Notes under the pieces: model-generated
Told to the model about the DNA's origin: nothing
Seen by the model: only the letters and a program-made list of their open reading frames with translations
The model's database searches: none
Assembly (NCBI GenBank): GCA_016208205.1
Contig: JACQYP010000053.1
Location: 1-12,701, forward strand
Length of the DNA stretch: 12,701 bases
From: Candidatus Desantisiibacteriota bacterium
Lineage (GTDB): Bacteria; UBA9089; CG2-30-40-21
Reading direction: 5' to 3'
Shown: positions 1 to 6,119 of the stretch, in pieces
Layout: every line of letters starts with the position of its first letter
How positions within the stretch are numbered: position 1 is the first letter of the stretch
Made by a program: the position numbers and the translations under genes

Positions 1-984
1 TATCTGTTGTTCTTTTAATTCCAAAGCTCGTCTTTTTGACTTCCATATTCCTTCCGGACGAAAGATAATAACAACAATCATTATCAATCCGAAGATAATC
101 ATGCGGTAATCGACAAATTTTGTTCCCAGTACCGGTCGCAGAATCTCAGGGATACCTACCAATAAGACTACACCTAATATTGCCCCGCCGATATTCCCCA
201 TTCCGCCAATAACGAGCATTGAGACCAAAAGGACTGATTCCCAGAAGGTAAACATCTCTGGTGAAATAAAGCCAATCCAATGGACATATATAGCCCCGGC
301 AAGGGCACCAAACATACCACTTAAGACAAAGGCTATGGATTTAATTTGCGGAACATTTATACCGGATAATTTTGCCGCTAATTCATCTTCACGAATAGCC
401 ACTAATGCCCTGCCGATACGGGAGTGTTCTAATCGGTAACTGATTAGAATTGTGCCTATCAGAAAGAAAAGAATCAAATAATAAAATTGCAGATCATCCT
501 TAAACACCAATGAAAACAAGCGTATTTCGGCAATCTTCTCACCCACCCGCGGCAATCCCTTGGGACCATTGGTTAACCAATCGAAATTATTTGCTATTAG
601 TCGAACAATTTCGCCAAAGGCTAAGGTAACAATAGCCAGATAATCGCCTCGCAGACGCAAAACAGGTACACCCAGCAAGTATCGGATAAAACCACCCAGA
701 AACATACTTATTGGAAGGGTTATCCAGAATGATATTCCATGTATACTCAATAACGCTGCGGTATAAGCACCAATAGCACAGAATGCCATAAATCCTAAAT
801 CAAGCAAACCTGTATATCCCACCGTAATATTAAGCCCGACACATAAAATGCAATAAATACCAACCAGTCCGGCTACATGGATAGCGTAATAATTGCCACA
901 GTTATATCCTGTTAAGGGTAGTACGATCAGAAGTAATAAAATTATGAACCCTGTGAGCCATCTCATATTGCAACTATTGTGCAT
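1..984 (-). CDS. livM: Branched-chain amino-acid ABC transporter permease LivM (3' end cut by window edge)
   Basis: My own translation from the ATG at 984 gives 328 codons open to the window edge, reaching FRPEGIWKSKRRALELKEQQ, so only the last few residues are probably missing. LivM is one of the two inner-membrane permease subunits of the high-affinity branched-chain amino-acid (HAAT) ABC importer. Seen: many hydrophobic segments, the family motif GDYLAIVTLAFGEIVR at about residues 113-128, a cytoplasmic EAA-type loop REDELAAKLSGIN at about 198-210 that should contact the ATPases, and GGMGNIGGAILG near 260-271. The start is supported by AAGGAG five to six bases upstream; a second ATG six codons downstream lacks such a site. 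It is the third gene of the operon, about 100 bp after livH, and the gap holds a strong palindrome. LivG and LivF are expected just beyond the left edge (inference). Confidence 0.93.
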   Translation of the reverse strand, partial: MHNSCNMRWLTGFIILLLLIVLPLTGYNCGNYYAIHVAGLVGIYCILCVGLNITVGYTGLLDLGFMAFCAIGAYTAALLSIHGISFWITLPISMFLGGFIRYLLGVPVLRLRGDYLAIVTLAFGEIVRLIANNFDWLTNGPKGLPRVGEKIAEIRLFSLVFKDDLQFYYLILFFLIGTILISYRLEHSRIGRALVAIREDELAAKLSGINVPQIKSIAFVLSGMFGALAGAIYVHWIGFISPEMFTFWESVLLVSMLVIGGMGNIGGAILGVVLLVGIPEILRPVLGTKFVDYRMIIFGLIMIVVIIFRPEGIWKSKRRALELKEQQI

Positions 985-1005
985 AGTTTCTCCTTATAAC
1001 GGGGT

Positions 1006-1080
1006 CAGTGTACAGTGATCAGTGGTCAGTGGTCAGTGGACAGTGATCACTGTCCACTGTCCACTGATCACTGTCCACTG
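1006..1080. repeat. Palindromic element between livH and livM
   Basis: The gap between the livH stop and the livM ribosome site is almost wholly made of the words CAGTGGACAGTG and GATCA and their complements. The core at 1034-1059 is a perfect 26-bp palindrome, and further copies of the same words extend the pairing on both sides. In the operon mRNA it would form a long hairpin just upstream of livM. It has no run of T after either arm, so it is not a standard intrinsic terminator. It may be a REP-like mRNA-stabilising or processing site, or simply a repeat insertion. Confidence 0.8.
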
Positions 1081-1082
1081 AA

Positions 1083-1928
1083 TCATATCTTCTCCATTAC
1101 CTCTTCACCAAATATCCCTGTAGGCTTAAAAAGGAGCACAAGTATCAGGATAACAAAGGCAATTATATCCTTATTCTCCGATGATATGTATCCTGCGGCT
1201 AATGCCTCTACTATGCCGAGTATAAATCCGCCAACCATAGCACCTTTAATATTGCCAATTCCACCCAGCACAGCAGCGGTAAAAGCCTTTATGCCAAGCA
1301 AAAAACCCATATTATATTTTATACTTCCATAATACAGCCCATTCAGTACCCCGGCTATCCCACCTAATCCCCCACCAATCAAGAAAACCAATGAAATTAT
1401 CGTGTTGACATTGATGCCCATTAACTGTGCAACGATATGATTTTCGGAAACGGCACGCATTGCCTTACCTAACTTAGTTCTGGAAATGAAAATGTGGAGG
1501 ATAATCATCAGCAGAATGGATAGACCAAAGATAAAAATCTGTAACGAATTTACCTGCACACCAAAGAAGTGAAATTGTATTATGGGTAGTTTTTCCGGGT
1601 AGGTTTTAGACTGAGCACCAATGGTCAACATAATCAGGTTTTGTAAGAATATTGAAACACCAATAGCACTTATCAATGGCGCAAGTCGAGAGGCTTTTCG
1701 TAATGGCTTGTATGCAATCCTTTCTACTATAACGGCTAACAGTCCTGCTCCAAGCATAGACAAAATAAACATAAGCAAAAAATATACTGGTAAGAATTGG
1801 GGGAAAAATACAGGAATGGAGCAAAGCAGGAGAAACCCAATGTAGCCACCAACCATAAAAATCTCACTGTGGGCGAAGTTTATCATGAGCAATATGCCGT
1901 AAACCATTGTGTATCCTAAGGCAAACAA
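1083..1928 (-). CDS. livH: Branched-chain amino-acid ABC transporter permease LivH, N-terminus missing
   Basis: This is the second inner-membrane permease of the HAAT importer. Seen: GYTMVYGILLMINFAHSEIF close to the N-terminus, which is the hallmark of LivH, an EAA-type loop SENHIVAQLMGINV at about 161-174, LGGIGNIKGAMVGG at about 221-234, and about eight hydrophobic segments. The first possible start in frame is a TTG at 1928 with no well-spaced ribosome site. The family normally has about 20 more residues with an ATG start before this point. The frame is open upstream for five more codons, reading GSIYA, which is typical LivH sequence, and then meets the TAG that ends livJ. The real start is therefore lost, or the gene relies on reinitiation. 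Family identity is very secure; the start is not, and the gene may be a pseudogene unless the assembly is wrong. Confidence 0.88.
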   Translation of the reverse strand: MFALGYTMVYGILLMINFAHSEIFMVGGYIGFLLLCSIPVFFPQFLPVYFLLMFILSMLGAGLLAVIVERIAYKPLRKASRLAPLISAIGVSIFLQNLIMLTIGAQSKTYPEKLPIIQFHFFGVQVNSLQIFIFGLSILLMIILHIFISRTKLGKAMRAVSENHIVAQLMGINVNTIISLVFLIGGGLGGIAGVLNGLYYGSIKYNMGFLLGIKAFTAAVLGGIGNIKGAMVGGFILGIVEALAAGYISSENKDIIAFVILILVLLFKPTGIFGEEVMEKI

Positions 1929-1946
1929 GGCATAAATGCTTCCCTA
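1926..1946 (-). other. In-frame livJ/livH junction across one TAG
   Basis: On the minus strand the livJ frame reads ...VKIID, then TAG (1946-1944), then GSIYALFALGYT of LivH in the same frame. No intergenic spacer, no LivH start codon and no LivJ C-terminal region lie between. This looks like the scar of a deletion of a few hundred bases, or an assembly join. Confidence 0.75.
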
Positions 1947-2939
1947 ATCAATGATTTTAACAGGCTCGAAGTTAGTTTTTTCAATTGCCTCTATAAGCAT
2001 GCAAGTCGCCTCATAGGTATATGTGTCATAAGGCTGCATATCTACCCCGGGATATTTTGCCTTGAATTTATCCATAAACGTCTTTGCTTTTGGTAGTTTC
2101 TCCGGTGGTGTACCTATCATTGAGGCATAATCACCCTCTGTAGATTTACCTCCAATATTGATATATTCCGGACTAAATATTCCATCGCCGCTGACTACAG
2201 GTACTTGCAATCCTAATTCCTTTGCTTGTTTGGTAATTAAGCCGCATTCACTATACATGCCTCCAAAGTAGAGTAAGGCAGGTTTTTCATTTTTTATCCG
2301 TGTCAGGAGTGCCCTGAAATCTTTATCACCAATATTAATCCCATCAAAGCTTAATATTTTGCCTCCTCGTGATTCAAACTGTTTCTTAAACTCCTCAGCC
2401 AGACCCTGACCATAAGCGGTTTTATCCTGAATCACTGCTACGGTAGTGATTTTTAATTTATCAATACAATAATTTGCACCAAAACTTCCCTGAACATCGT
2501 CGGTTGTACAGACACGAAATACATTTTTTAATCCCTGCAGGGTTAATTTAGGATTAGTTGAGGCAGGGGTCATCATCAGGAGATTGCGTTTGGCATAGAT
2601 TTGACTTGCAGGGATTGAACAACCACTGTTCAAATGACCAATCACACCAGCTATTTTTGCATCAGAAATAACCTGATTAGCCACATTTACAGCCTCTTTT
2701 GGGTCGCTACGGTCATCAAATGCGGCTAATTCAATCTTTGCATCTTGAAACCTGCCTGAGGCATTAGCCTCTTCCACAGCCATTTCGGCACCTCGTTTCA
2801 TCCCTTGCCCCATAGCCGCAATATCCCCGGTCAGAGGACAAACCAATGCTACCTTGACTACCTGCTCGCCTTCCGGTGCCTTACCGCACCCAATAATACC
2901 TATTGAAATCCCAAAGAGTACTAATAAAATTCTGAACAT
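1944..2939 (-). CDS. livJ: Branched-chain amino-acid ABC transporter substrate-binding lipoprotein, C-terminus missing
   Basis: This is the type-I periplasmic binding protein of the HAAT importer, expected to capture leucine, isoleucine, valine or a related ligand and deliver it to LivHM. Seen: a short hydrophobic leader with a lipobox IIGC ending at Cys18, so it is probably a membrane-anchored lipoprotein; VKVALVCPLTGDIAAMGQGM at 28-47; ligand-pocket segments GHLNSGCS (101-108) and TPASTNP (124-130); YGQGLAEEF (176-184); and PYDTYTYEA (303-311) near the end. At 331 residues it is several tens of residues short of usual relatives. It stops right after the helix LIEAIEKTNFEPVKIID, where the family normally continues with a last FDGVTG/FDENGD-like segment. 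The start is firm, with AGGAGGT eight bases before the ATG. First gene of the operon, behind a near-perfect promoter. The exact ligand cannot be told. Confidence 0.9.
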   Translation of the reverse strand: MFRILLVLFGISIGIIGCGKAPEGEQVVKVALVCPLTGDIAAMGQGMKRGAEMAVEEANASGRFQDAKIELAAFDDRSDPKEAVNVANQVISDAKIAGVIGHLNSGCSIPASQIYAKRNLLMMTPASTNPKLTLQGLKNVFRVCTTDDVQGSFGANYCIDKLKITTVAVIQDKTAYGQGLAEEFKKQFESRGGKILSFDGINIGDKDFRALLTRIKNEKPALLYFGGMYSECGLITKQAKELGLQVPVVSGDGIFSPEYINIGGKSTEGDYASMIGTPPEKLPKAKTFMDKFKAKYPGVDMQPYDTYTYEATCMLIEAIEKTNFEPVKIID

Positions 2940-2995
2940 AATATCTTACCTCCTCTATATGATCTAATGGGGAAATAGCCCCAAATATCGCAAAT

Positions 2996-3024
2996 AGTAT
3001 ACCTTACAAAATCACTCTTGTCAA
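2996..3024 (-). promoter_or_regulatory. Sigma70-type promoter of the liv operon
   Basis: On the minus strand TTGACA (3024-3019) is followed by a 17-base spacer and TATACT (3001-2996). This is one base from full consensus at -10 and perfect at -35. Transcription would begin about 2989, giving a leader of about 50 nt before livJ. The leader can form a small hairpin, GGGG-N6-CCCC (2969-2982), ahead of the AGGAGGT ribosome site. Confidence 0.8.
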
Positions 3025-3069
3025 GAAAAATATCAACCCTCCCATCAATTCTCATTTTGACTTTTTTAC

Positions 3070-3208
3070 CGCAGAGCACGCAGAGTTCTGCAAAAGGGGA
3101 ACTATAATCTTTTTTCTCACACAAAGCCACAAAGTTCACGAAGATTTCTCTATTCGTGTCAAACGAGTGGTTATTTTTGTTTTCTCAGCGATCTCTGCGT
3201 GCTCTGCG
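3070..3208. repeat. Palindromic element with CGCAGAG arms (copy 1)
   Basis: The 16-bp arms CGCAGAGCACGCAGAG (3070-3085) and CTCTGCGTGCTCTGCG (3193-3208) are perfect complements and enclose about 107 bp. The interior contains CACAAAGCCACAAAGTTCAC, a repeat word of the same style. Repeats with this CTCTGCG vocabulary are widely scattered in genomes of several environmental phyla (recalled, not searched). The same arm words occur in the element at 11990-12156, so the window holds two members. It encodes no protein. Confidence 0.8.
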
Positions 3209-3224
3209 TGAATCAAAAAAATTC

Positions 3225-3253
3225 TTGACCAAACACATTGTTTATGATACAAT
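3225..3253 (+). promoter_or_regulatory. Sigma70-type promoter facing the ubiA-like gene
   Basis: TTGACC (3225-3230), a 17-base spacer and TACAAT (3248-3253) make a good plus-strand promoter. Transcription would begin near 3260, leaving a leader of about 350 nt before the ATG at 3610, through the large palindromes. No closer promoter of this quality was seen. Confidence 0.6.
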
Positions 3254-3261
3254 GCAAGTAA

Positions 3262-3281
3262 CAAGTAACAATTGTTACTTG
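3262..3281. promoter_or_regulatory. Perfect 20-bp palindrome at the predicted transcription start
   Basis: CAAGTAACAATTGTTACTTG is fully self-complementary and starts eight bases after the -10 box of the plus-strand promoter. This is where a repressor operator often sits. It could equally be a piece of the neighbouring repeat DNA, since GTAAC words recur in the large palindrome that begins at once after it. No matching regulator is in the window. Confidence 0.35.
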
Positions 3282-3418
3282 GTAACTACTCAGGTAGGCT
3301 TGTCCCTGTGAATACAGGGATAGGCTGTAGGGAAGAAGGGATTAGGAAAGGTAATATGCCCTTATCGCATAATTCCCTCCTACCTAATAGCCTTCAGCCT
3401 AAACACCTGAGTAGTTAC
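3282..3418. repeat. Large 137-bp nested palindrome in the ubiA leader
   Basis: The outer arms GTAACTACTCAGGT (3282-3295) and ACCTGAGTAGTTAC (3405-3418) are perfect 14-bp complements. Next inside, AGGCT pairs with AGCCT (3396-3400) across a four-base bulge. The interior holds TCCCTGTGAATACAGGGA, a small hairpin, and AGGCTGTAGGGA facing TCCCTCCTACCTAATAGCCT, so most of the element can fold on itself. The size and terminal inverted repeats resemble a MITE, but no clear target duplication was seen. Confidence 0.75.
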
Positions 3419-3490
3419 GTTAATTGTTAATTATCCATGTGTTATGAGATAGAGAATTTATGTATCTTCTCAATAATTCGTGGAAATCTA

Positions 3491-3569
3491 TGTTGTAAGT
3501 TGTAGGTTGTAAGTTACGCTTATAACCTATAACCTATAACTTACAACATATAACTTACAACTTACAACC
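3491..3569. repeat. Palindrome of iterated GTTGTAAGTT words
   Basis: The left half repeats GTTGTAAGTTGTAGGTTG and the right half repeats TATAACCTATAACTTACAAC, around a centre near 3517-3520. The hairpin ends about 40 bases before the ubiA-like start codon. The halves are built of near-tandem 9-11-base words rather than one unique arm. Confidence 0.75.
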
Positions 3570-3609
3570 ATGCTGAGTATGCCTTGAAATTTTGAGAGGA
3601 TACGAATTT

Positions 3610-4479
3610 ATGTTAAAATCATTGTTTGAATCTATGCGTCCAAAGCAATGGACAAAAAATCTGATTATTTTTGCTGCTATAATCTTCGCACAGGAGCTTG
3701 GAAATATATCTATCCTTCTGAAGGTTATTGGAGGTTTCCTCATCTTTTCTCTGCTTTCTGGATGTGGCTATATCTTTAATGATATAGCTGACATAGAAAA
3801 GGATAAGGTTCATCCGAGAAAGCAAAATAGACCCATTGCTGCCGGCAGATTAAGCCCTTTGTTTGCAATGGGTTCAGCTATATTGATTATCATCCTGTCA
3901 CTGAGCAGTGCCTTTATCTTGAAGATGGAATTCGGGATAGTATCTCTCATCTATCTTCTCCTTACACTGGGGTATTCCTTTCTCTTTAAGCATATAGTTA
4001 TTATTGATGTTTTAACACTATCCTTTGGTTTTGTCCTGCGAGCTGTAGCCGGGGCAGTAGTTGCCGGCATGGAGATATCACCGTGGCTGGTTATTTGTAC
4101 CATGCTACTCGCATTATTTCTTGGACTTGGAAAAAGACGACATGAACTGGTTCTCTTAGAATCACATGCTACCTCTCATCGGGCAATTCTTCGGGAATAT
4201 ACACCCGCATTTATAGATGAGATGGTTTCGGCGGTTACAGGCTCAACTATTATTGCTTATTCCCTTTATGCCTTTTCTCCAGAGGTTCAGGACAAGCTTC
4301 ATGCCCCATATCTTCCCTTGACCATTCCCTTTGTGCTCTACGGAATATTCAGATATCTCTACCTTGTTCATCAAAAGGGTGGAGGTGGAAGCCCTGAATC
4401 AGACATCCTGCGGGATAAACCATTGCTATCGGCTATTCTGCTCTGGATAGTTGTGGTAATTGTGATTATTTATTTGTAA
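3610..4479 (+). CDS. UbiA-family polyprenyl-phosphate phosphoribosyltransferase (DPPR-synthase-like)
   Basis: This is an integral-membrane prenyltransferase of the UbiA superfamily, closest in motif pattern to decaprenyl-phosphate phosphoribosyltransferase. That enzyme joins 5-phosphoribosyl diphosphate to a polyprenyl phosphate to make lipid-linked ribose for cell-surface arabinose. Seen in 289 residues: MRPKQWTKN at 9-17, the first metal motif NDIAD at 57-61 followed by HPRKQNRPIAAGR (68-80), a second conserved stretch around FKHIVIIDV (126-134), FVLRAVAGA (141-149), GKRRHEL (174-180), DILRDKPLL (265-273), and about eight to nine membrane segments. The start is the ATG at 3610 with GAGAGGA nine bases upstream; an in-frame TTG at 3592 lies before that site and is rejected. 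It stands alone here: the usual partners (DprE1/DprE2-like oxidoreductases, GtrA-like flippase) are absent, so the final sugar is unknown. The lipid chain length is also not deducible. Confidence 0.85.
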   Translation: MLKSLFESMRPKQWTKNLIIFAAIIFAQELGNISILLKVIGGFLIFSLLSGCGYIFNDIADIEKDKVHPRKQNRPIAAGRLSPLFAMGSAILIIILSLSSAFILKMEFGIVSLIYLLLTLGYSFLFKHIVIIDVLTLSFGFVLRAVAGAVVAGMEISPWLVICTMLLALFLGLGKRRHELVLLESHATSHRAILREYTPAFIDEMVSAVTGSTIIAYSLYAFSPEVQDKLHAPYLPLTIPFVLYGIFRYLYLVHQKGGGGSPESDILRDKPLLSAILLWIVVVIVIIYL

Positions 4480-4545
4480 TTACTATACAGGCAACCCTAT
4501 GTAGTTGTCCGTCTAATCCATAACACAATTCCTGTTAGATTTTCA

Positions 4546-4574
4546 TTGACTTTTTTTCTGTAGTATGGTAATAT
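4546..4574 (+). promoter_or_regulatory. Sigma70-type promoter of the tsaC-like gene
   Basis: TTGACT (4546-4551), a 17-base spacer and TAATAT (4569-4574) form a strong plus-strand promoter. The start would be near 4581, exactly where the palindromic repeat begins, so the transcript leader is almost entirely repeat DNA. Confidence 0.65.
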
Positions 4575-4580
4575 GTAAGC

Positions 4581-4716
4581 GTTCAGCTGTCAGGTATCAG
4601 CAGTCAGATAAAATTAGGAAAATCAAGACAGTAGAGAATATTACGATACTGCTTGCTTCTCGATATAAGAAACTCTAATCCTCTTAAAAGCTGAAGGCTG
4701 CTAGCTGATGGCTGAC
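4581..4716. repeat. Composite repeat: CAGC/TCAG-word arms around a dispersed core
   Basis: The left arm (4581-4608) is built of GTCAGGTATCAGCAGTCAG words. The right arm (4690-4716) is built of GCTGAAGGCTGCTAGCTGA and GGCTGAC words, giving an imperfect inverted repeat. The enclosed 4610-4685 is one copy of a dispersed core found again at 5857-5935. The right arm ends 11 bases before the tsaC-like start codon, which lacks a clear Shine-Dalgarno sequence. Confidence 0.65.
4610..4685 (-). repeat. Dispersed ~77-bp repeat, copy A (minus orientation)
   Basis: Read on the minus strand this starts AAGAGGATTAGAGT and ends TCTTGATTTTCCT plus a T-rich tail. It matches 5857-5935 through identity blocks of 14, 10 (AAGCAAGCAG), 7 (AATATTC) and 13 bases in the same order and almost the same spacing, roughly three quarters identical by eye. 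No protein is apparent. Confidence 0.75.
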
Positions 4717-4727
4717 CACTAATTACT

Positions 4728-5345
4728 ATGATTATAAAAATTAATCCCGAATGTCCAGAGATTAAATTAATAAAAAAGGCTGCGTTATCCCTGAAAGAAG
4801 GAAATCTGCTTATTTTTCCTACAGATACAGTTTATGGGTTAGGGGCAAATGTGCTTGACTCTGGGGCAATGAGAAAATTGCTTGAGATTAAGAAAAGAGA
4901 GATGGCAAAGCCCTTTGCCTTACTTATTGGTGAAACAGATGATGTCTACAAATACTGCAAGAATATTCCCCCTTTATTCTTTATGATTACTAAGCGGTTT
5001 TGGCCAGGGGCAATTACTGTGGTGTTGGATGCACAAGATGCTATGCCAAAAGAAGCAATGGGGATAGATTCCAGTGTAGCTCTGAGAATGCCGGATTCAT
5101 CGATAGCACTGTCCTTATTAAGAGAGGCCGGGGTGCCAATCGCTGCCTCTTCAGCCAATTTCCCAGGTGGAGCTGATCCGGCAGGCATAGATGAGATTGA
5201 GAAATCATTGATCGATGAAGTAGCTCTGGTGATTGATGGTGGAATGTGCCAGGGTGTGCCATCCACTGTGGTTGATTTGCGAGGCAACAATATTAAAATA
5301 CTCAGGCAAGGGGCAATTGCAGCAAAAGAGATAAATGAAGGCTGA
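4728..5345 (+). CDS. L-threonylcarbamoyladenylate synthase, TsaC/Sua5 family
   Basis: This cytoplasmic enzyme makes threonylcarbamoyl-AMP from threonine, bicarbonate and ATP, the first step of the universal t6A37 modification of ANN-decoding tRNAs. Seen in 205 residues: FPTDTVYGLG (30-39), the basic KKRE loop (55-58) then KPFALLI (61-67), FWPGAITVVL (91-100), LRMPD (119-123), AASSANFPGG (139-148), and PSTVVDL...ILRQGAI (178-197). These are the substrate and nucleotide contacts of the YrdC fold. The length fits the short, TsaC-type form without the extra C-terminal Sua5 domain. The ATG is the only candidate before an in-frame TGA at 4713, yet no Shine-Dalgarno is visible, so the leader may be nearly unstructured at the start or initiation may be weak. 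The partner TsaB/D/E genes are not nearby. The 3' end runs directly into a palindrome. Confidence 0.93.
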   Translation: MIIKINPECPEIKLIKKAALSLKEGNLLIFPTDTVYGLGANVLDSGAMRKLLEIKKREMAKPFALLIGETDDVYKYCKNIPPLFFMITKRFWPGAITVVLDAQDAMPKEAMGIDSSVALRMPDSSIALSLLREAGVPIAASSANFPGGADPAGIDEIEKSLIDEVALVIDGGMCQGVPSTVVDLRGNNIKILRQGAIAAKEINEG

Positions 5346-5394
5346 AGGCTGTTAGGATGAAGGTCTACCGTTGCTTTGTTTTTCCTAACAGCCT
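5346..5394. repeat. 12-bp perfect inverted repeat after tsaC
   Basis: AGGCTGTTAGGA (5346-5357) and TCCTAACAGCCT (5383-5394) are perfect complements around a 25-base loop, followed by another CCTAATAGCCTAAT word. It begins at the base after the stop codon of the tsaC-like gene. There is no T-run after the right arm, so an intrinsic terminator is doubtful, but the stem could protect the 3' end of the mRNA. A weak promoter-like pair (TTGCTT at 5371, TAATAG at 5394, 17 bases apart) overlaps it. Confidence 0.7.
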
Positions 5395-5428
5395 AATAGC
5401 CTAATATGTACACGAGGAGGATTGCATT

Positions 5429-5830
5429 ATGAATAGTCGAATAAAAATAGCCCTGACAGTGGTTGGGGTAGTTATTATTGTCTTTATTATGATCTTTTTA
5501 GAGACAAGTCATAGGGCAGGGGAAAGTTACAAAGAGGCAGAAACGGCATATCAACAAGGTGATTATGATATGGCTATTGTCTGGTATGGCACGGTTATCA
5601 GGTTTTATACCCCGGGTTCAAAGTTGGTAGCAAAGGCAAAGGATAAGTTGTTTGAGATTGGTGAAATGTTGGAAAAACGCGGTGATTATAAAAAAGCATC
5701 TGAGGCATATGGCGAGGTTGTTCATGGCATTTATGCTGTCAGGTCTTTTTACACACCTCATAAGGATTGGCAGGATGAGGCAAAAAAAAGGGTGGAGGCA
5801 TGTAAGGAAGGAGCTGTGGTTAAACCGTAG
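5429..5830 (+). CDS. Small membrane-anchored TPR-like protein
   Basis: This 133-residue protein of unknown function has a short basic N-terminus, one membrane segment at about residues 7-24, and then an all-helical outer-face domain. Two TPR-like units are visible: AETAYQQGDYDMAIVWYGTVIRF (about 37-59) and a second around EMLEKRGDYKKASEAYGEVV (79-98). Each unit leads into a near-identical FYTP motif (59-62 and 107-110), which suggests an internal duplication or a shared structural cap. The start is clear: GAGGAGG eight bases upstream of the ATG. Such single-TM TPR proteins usually act as scaffolds in the envelope, but no partner gene sits next to it; the flanking genes are unrelated. I recall similar short proteins with RSFYTP in other environmental bacteria, but cannot confirm that here. 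Confidence 0.8.
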   Translation: MNSRIKIALTVVGVVIIVFIMIFLETSHRAGESYKEAETAYQQGDYDMAIVWYGTVIRFYTPGSKLVAKAKDKLFEIGEMLEKRGDYKKASEAYGEVVHGIYAVRSFYTPHKDWQDEAKKRVEACKEGAVVKP

Positions 5831-5856
5831 CGGTTAGATATCAGGTTTCAGATTCT

Positions 5857-5935
5857 AAGAGGATTAGAGTATTTGATGTAGACAAGCAAGCAGAAAAAGC
5901 AATATTCGTTTGCTTTCTTGATTTTCCTGATTTTT
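5857..5935 (+). repeat. Dispersed ~77-bp repeat, copy B (plus orientation)
   Basis: Second copy of the core described at 4610-4685, in opposite orientation. It is preceded by TATCAGGTTTCAG, similar to the TATCAG words flanking copy A. The inner part CAAGCAA...TTGCTTTCTTG can form a weak hairpin. It lies 27 bases after the TPR gene stop. Confidence 0.75.
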
Positions 5936-5970
5936 ACCTGATTGCGGACACCTATGCTTACCAAAACATG

Positions 5971-6097
5971 GCATGGTTCAAAAAGGGTCAATTTAGGGTA
6001 ACAATGGTCGTCTGGTGATTGGTGGTCTGGTAAATACCAGGCTACCATTCACCAGACGACCAGACACCAGACTACAGAGTGTTACCCTGAACCATGC
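5971..6097. repeat. 127-bp nested palindromic element before DUF4160
   Basis: The outer arms GCATGGTTCA (5971-5980) and TGAACCATGC (6088-6097) are complementary. Next come AGGGTAACA (5995-6003) and TGTTACCCT (6080-6088), then the 13-bp perfect pair GGTCGTCTGGTGA (6006-6018) and TCACCAGACGACC (6049-6061), with further GGTCTGG/CCAGAC words inside. The right outer arm ends 23 bases before the DUF4160 start codon and about a dozen bases before its ribosome site. Size and layout are MITE-like. Confidence 0.78.
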
Positions 6098-6119
6098 TCA
6101 AAATATTAAGGAGACTTAA

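Larger units (their letters stand above)
2940..3609. other. 670-bp intergenic region without a gene
   Basis: This lies between the divergent livJ and ubiA-like genes. No open frame here resembles a protein. It holds the liv promoter (minus), a plus-strand promoter at 3225-3253, a 20-bp perfect palindrome, and three larger palindromic elements (3070-3208, 3282-3418, 3491-3569), each listed separately. The rest, roughly 3419-3490, is AT-rich with nothing recognised. Confidence 0.7.

Noticed and set aside
1015..1332. Plus-strand open frame of 105 codons over the livH 3' end
   Set aside because: Its start is a translation of the palindromic repeat and the rest is antisense to livH; no ribosome site.
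1944..1946. TAG between livJ and livH as a recoded sense codon
   Set aside because: The TPR gene at 5429 ends properly at TAG, no recoding element is visible, and read-through would not restore the missing ends of either protein.
2921..3139. Minus-strand open frame of 72 codons upstream of livJ
   Set aside because: It crosses the liv promoter and a palindromic repeat and overlaps the livJ start; the sequence is not protein-like.
3491..3569. CRISPR-like array
   Set aside because: The repeated words are contiguous and mirrored, with no regular unique spacers and no cas genes in the window.
3260..3609. Known riboswitch class in the ubiA leader
   Set aside because: The leader is made of repeat palindromes; no conserved core of a riboswitch that I know could be recognised.
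5346..5394. Rho-independent terminator after tsaC
   Set aside because: Good stem, but a long 25-base loop and no T-run after the right arm; kept only as an inverted repeat.
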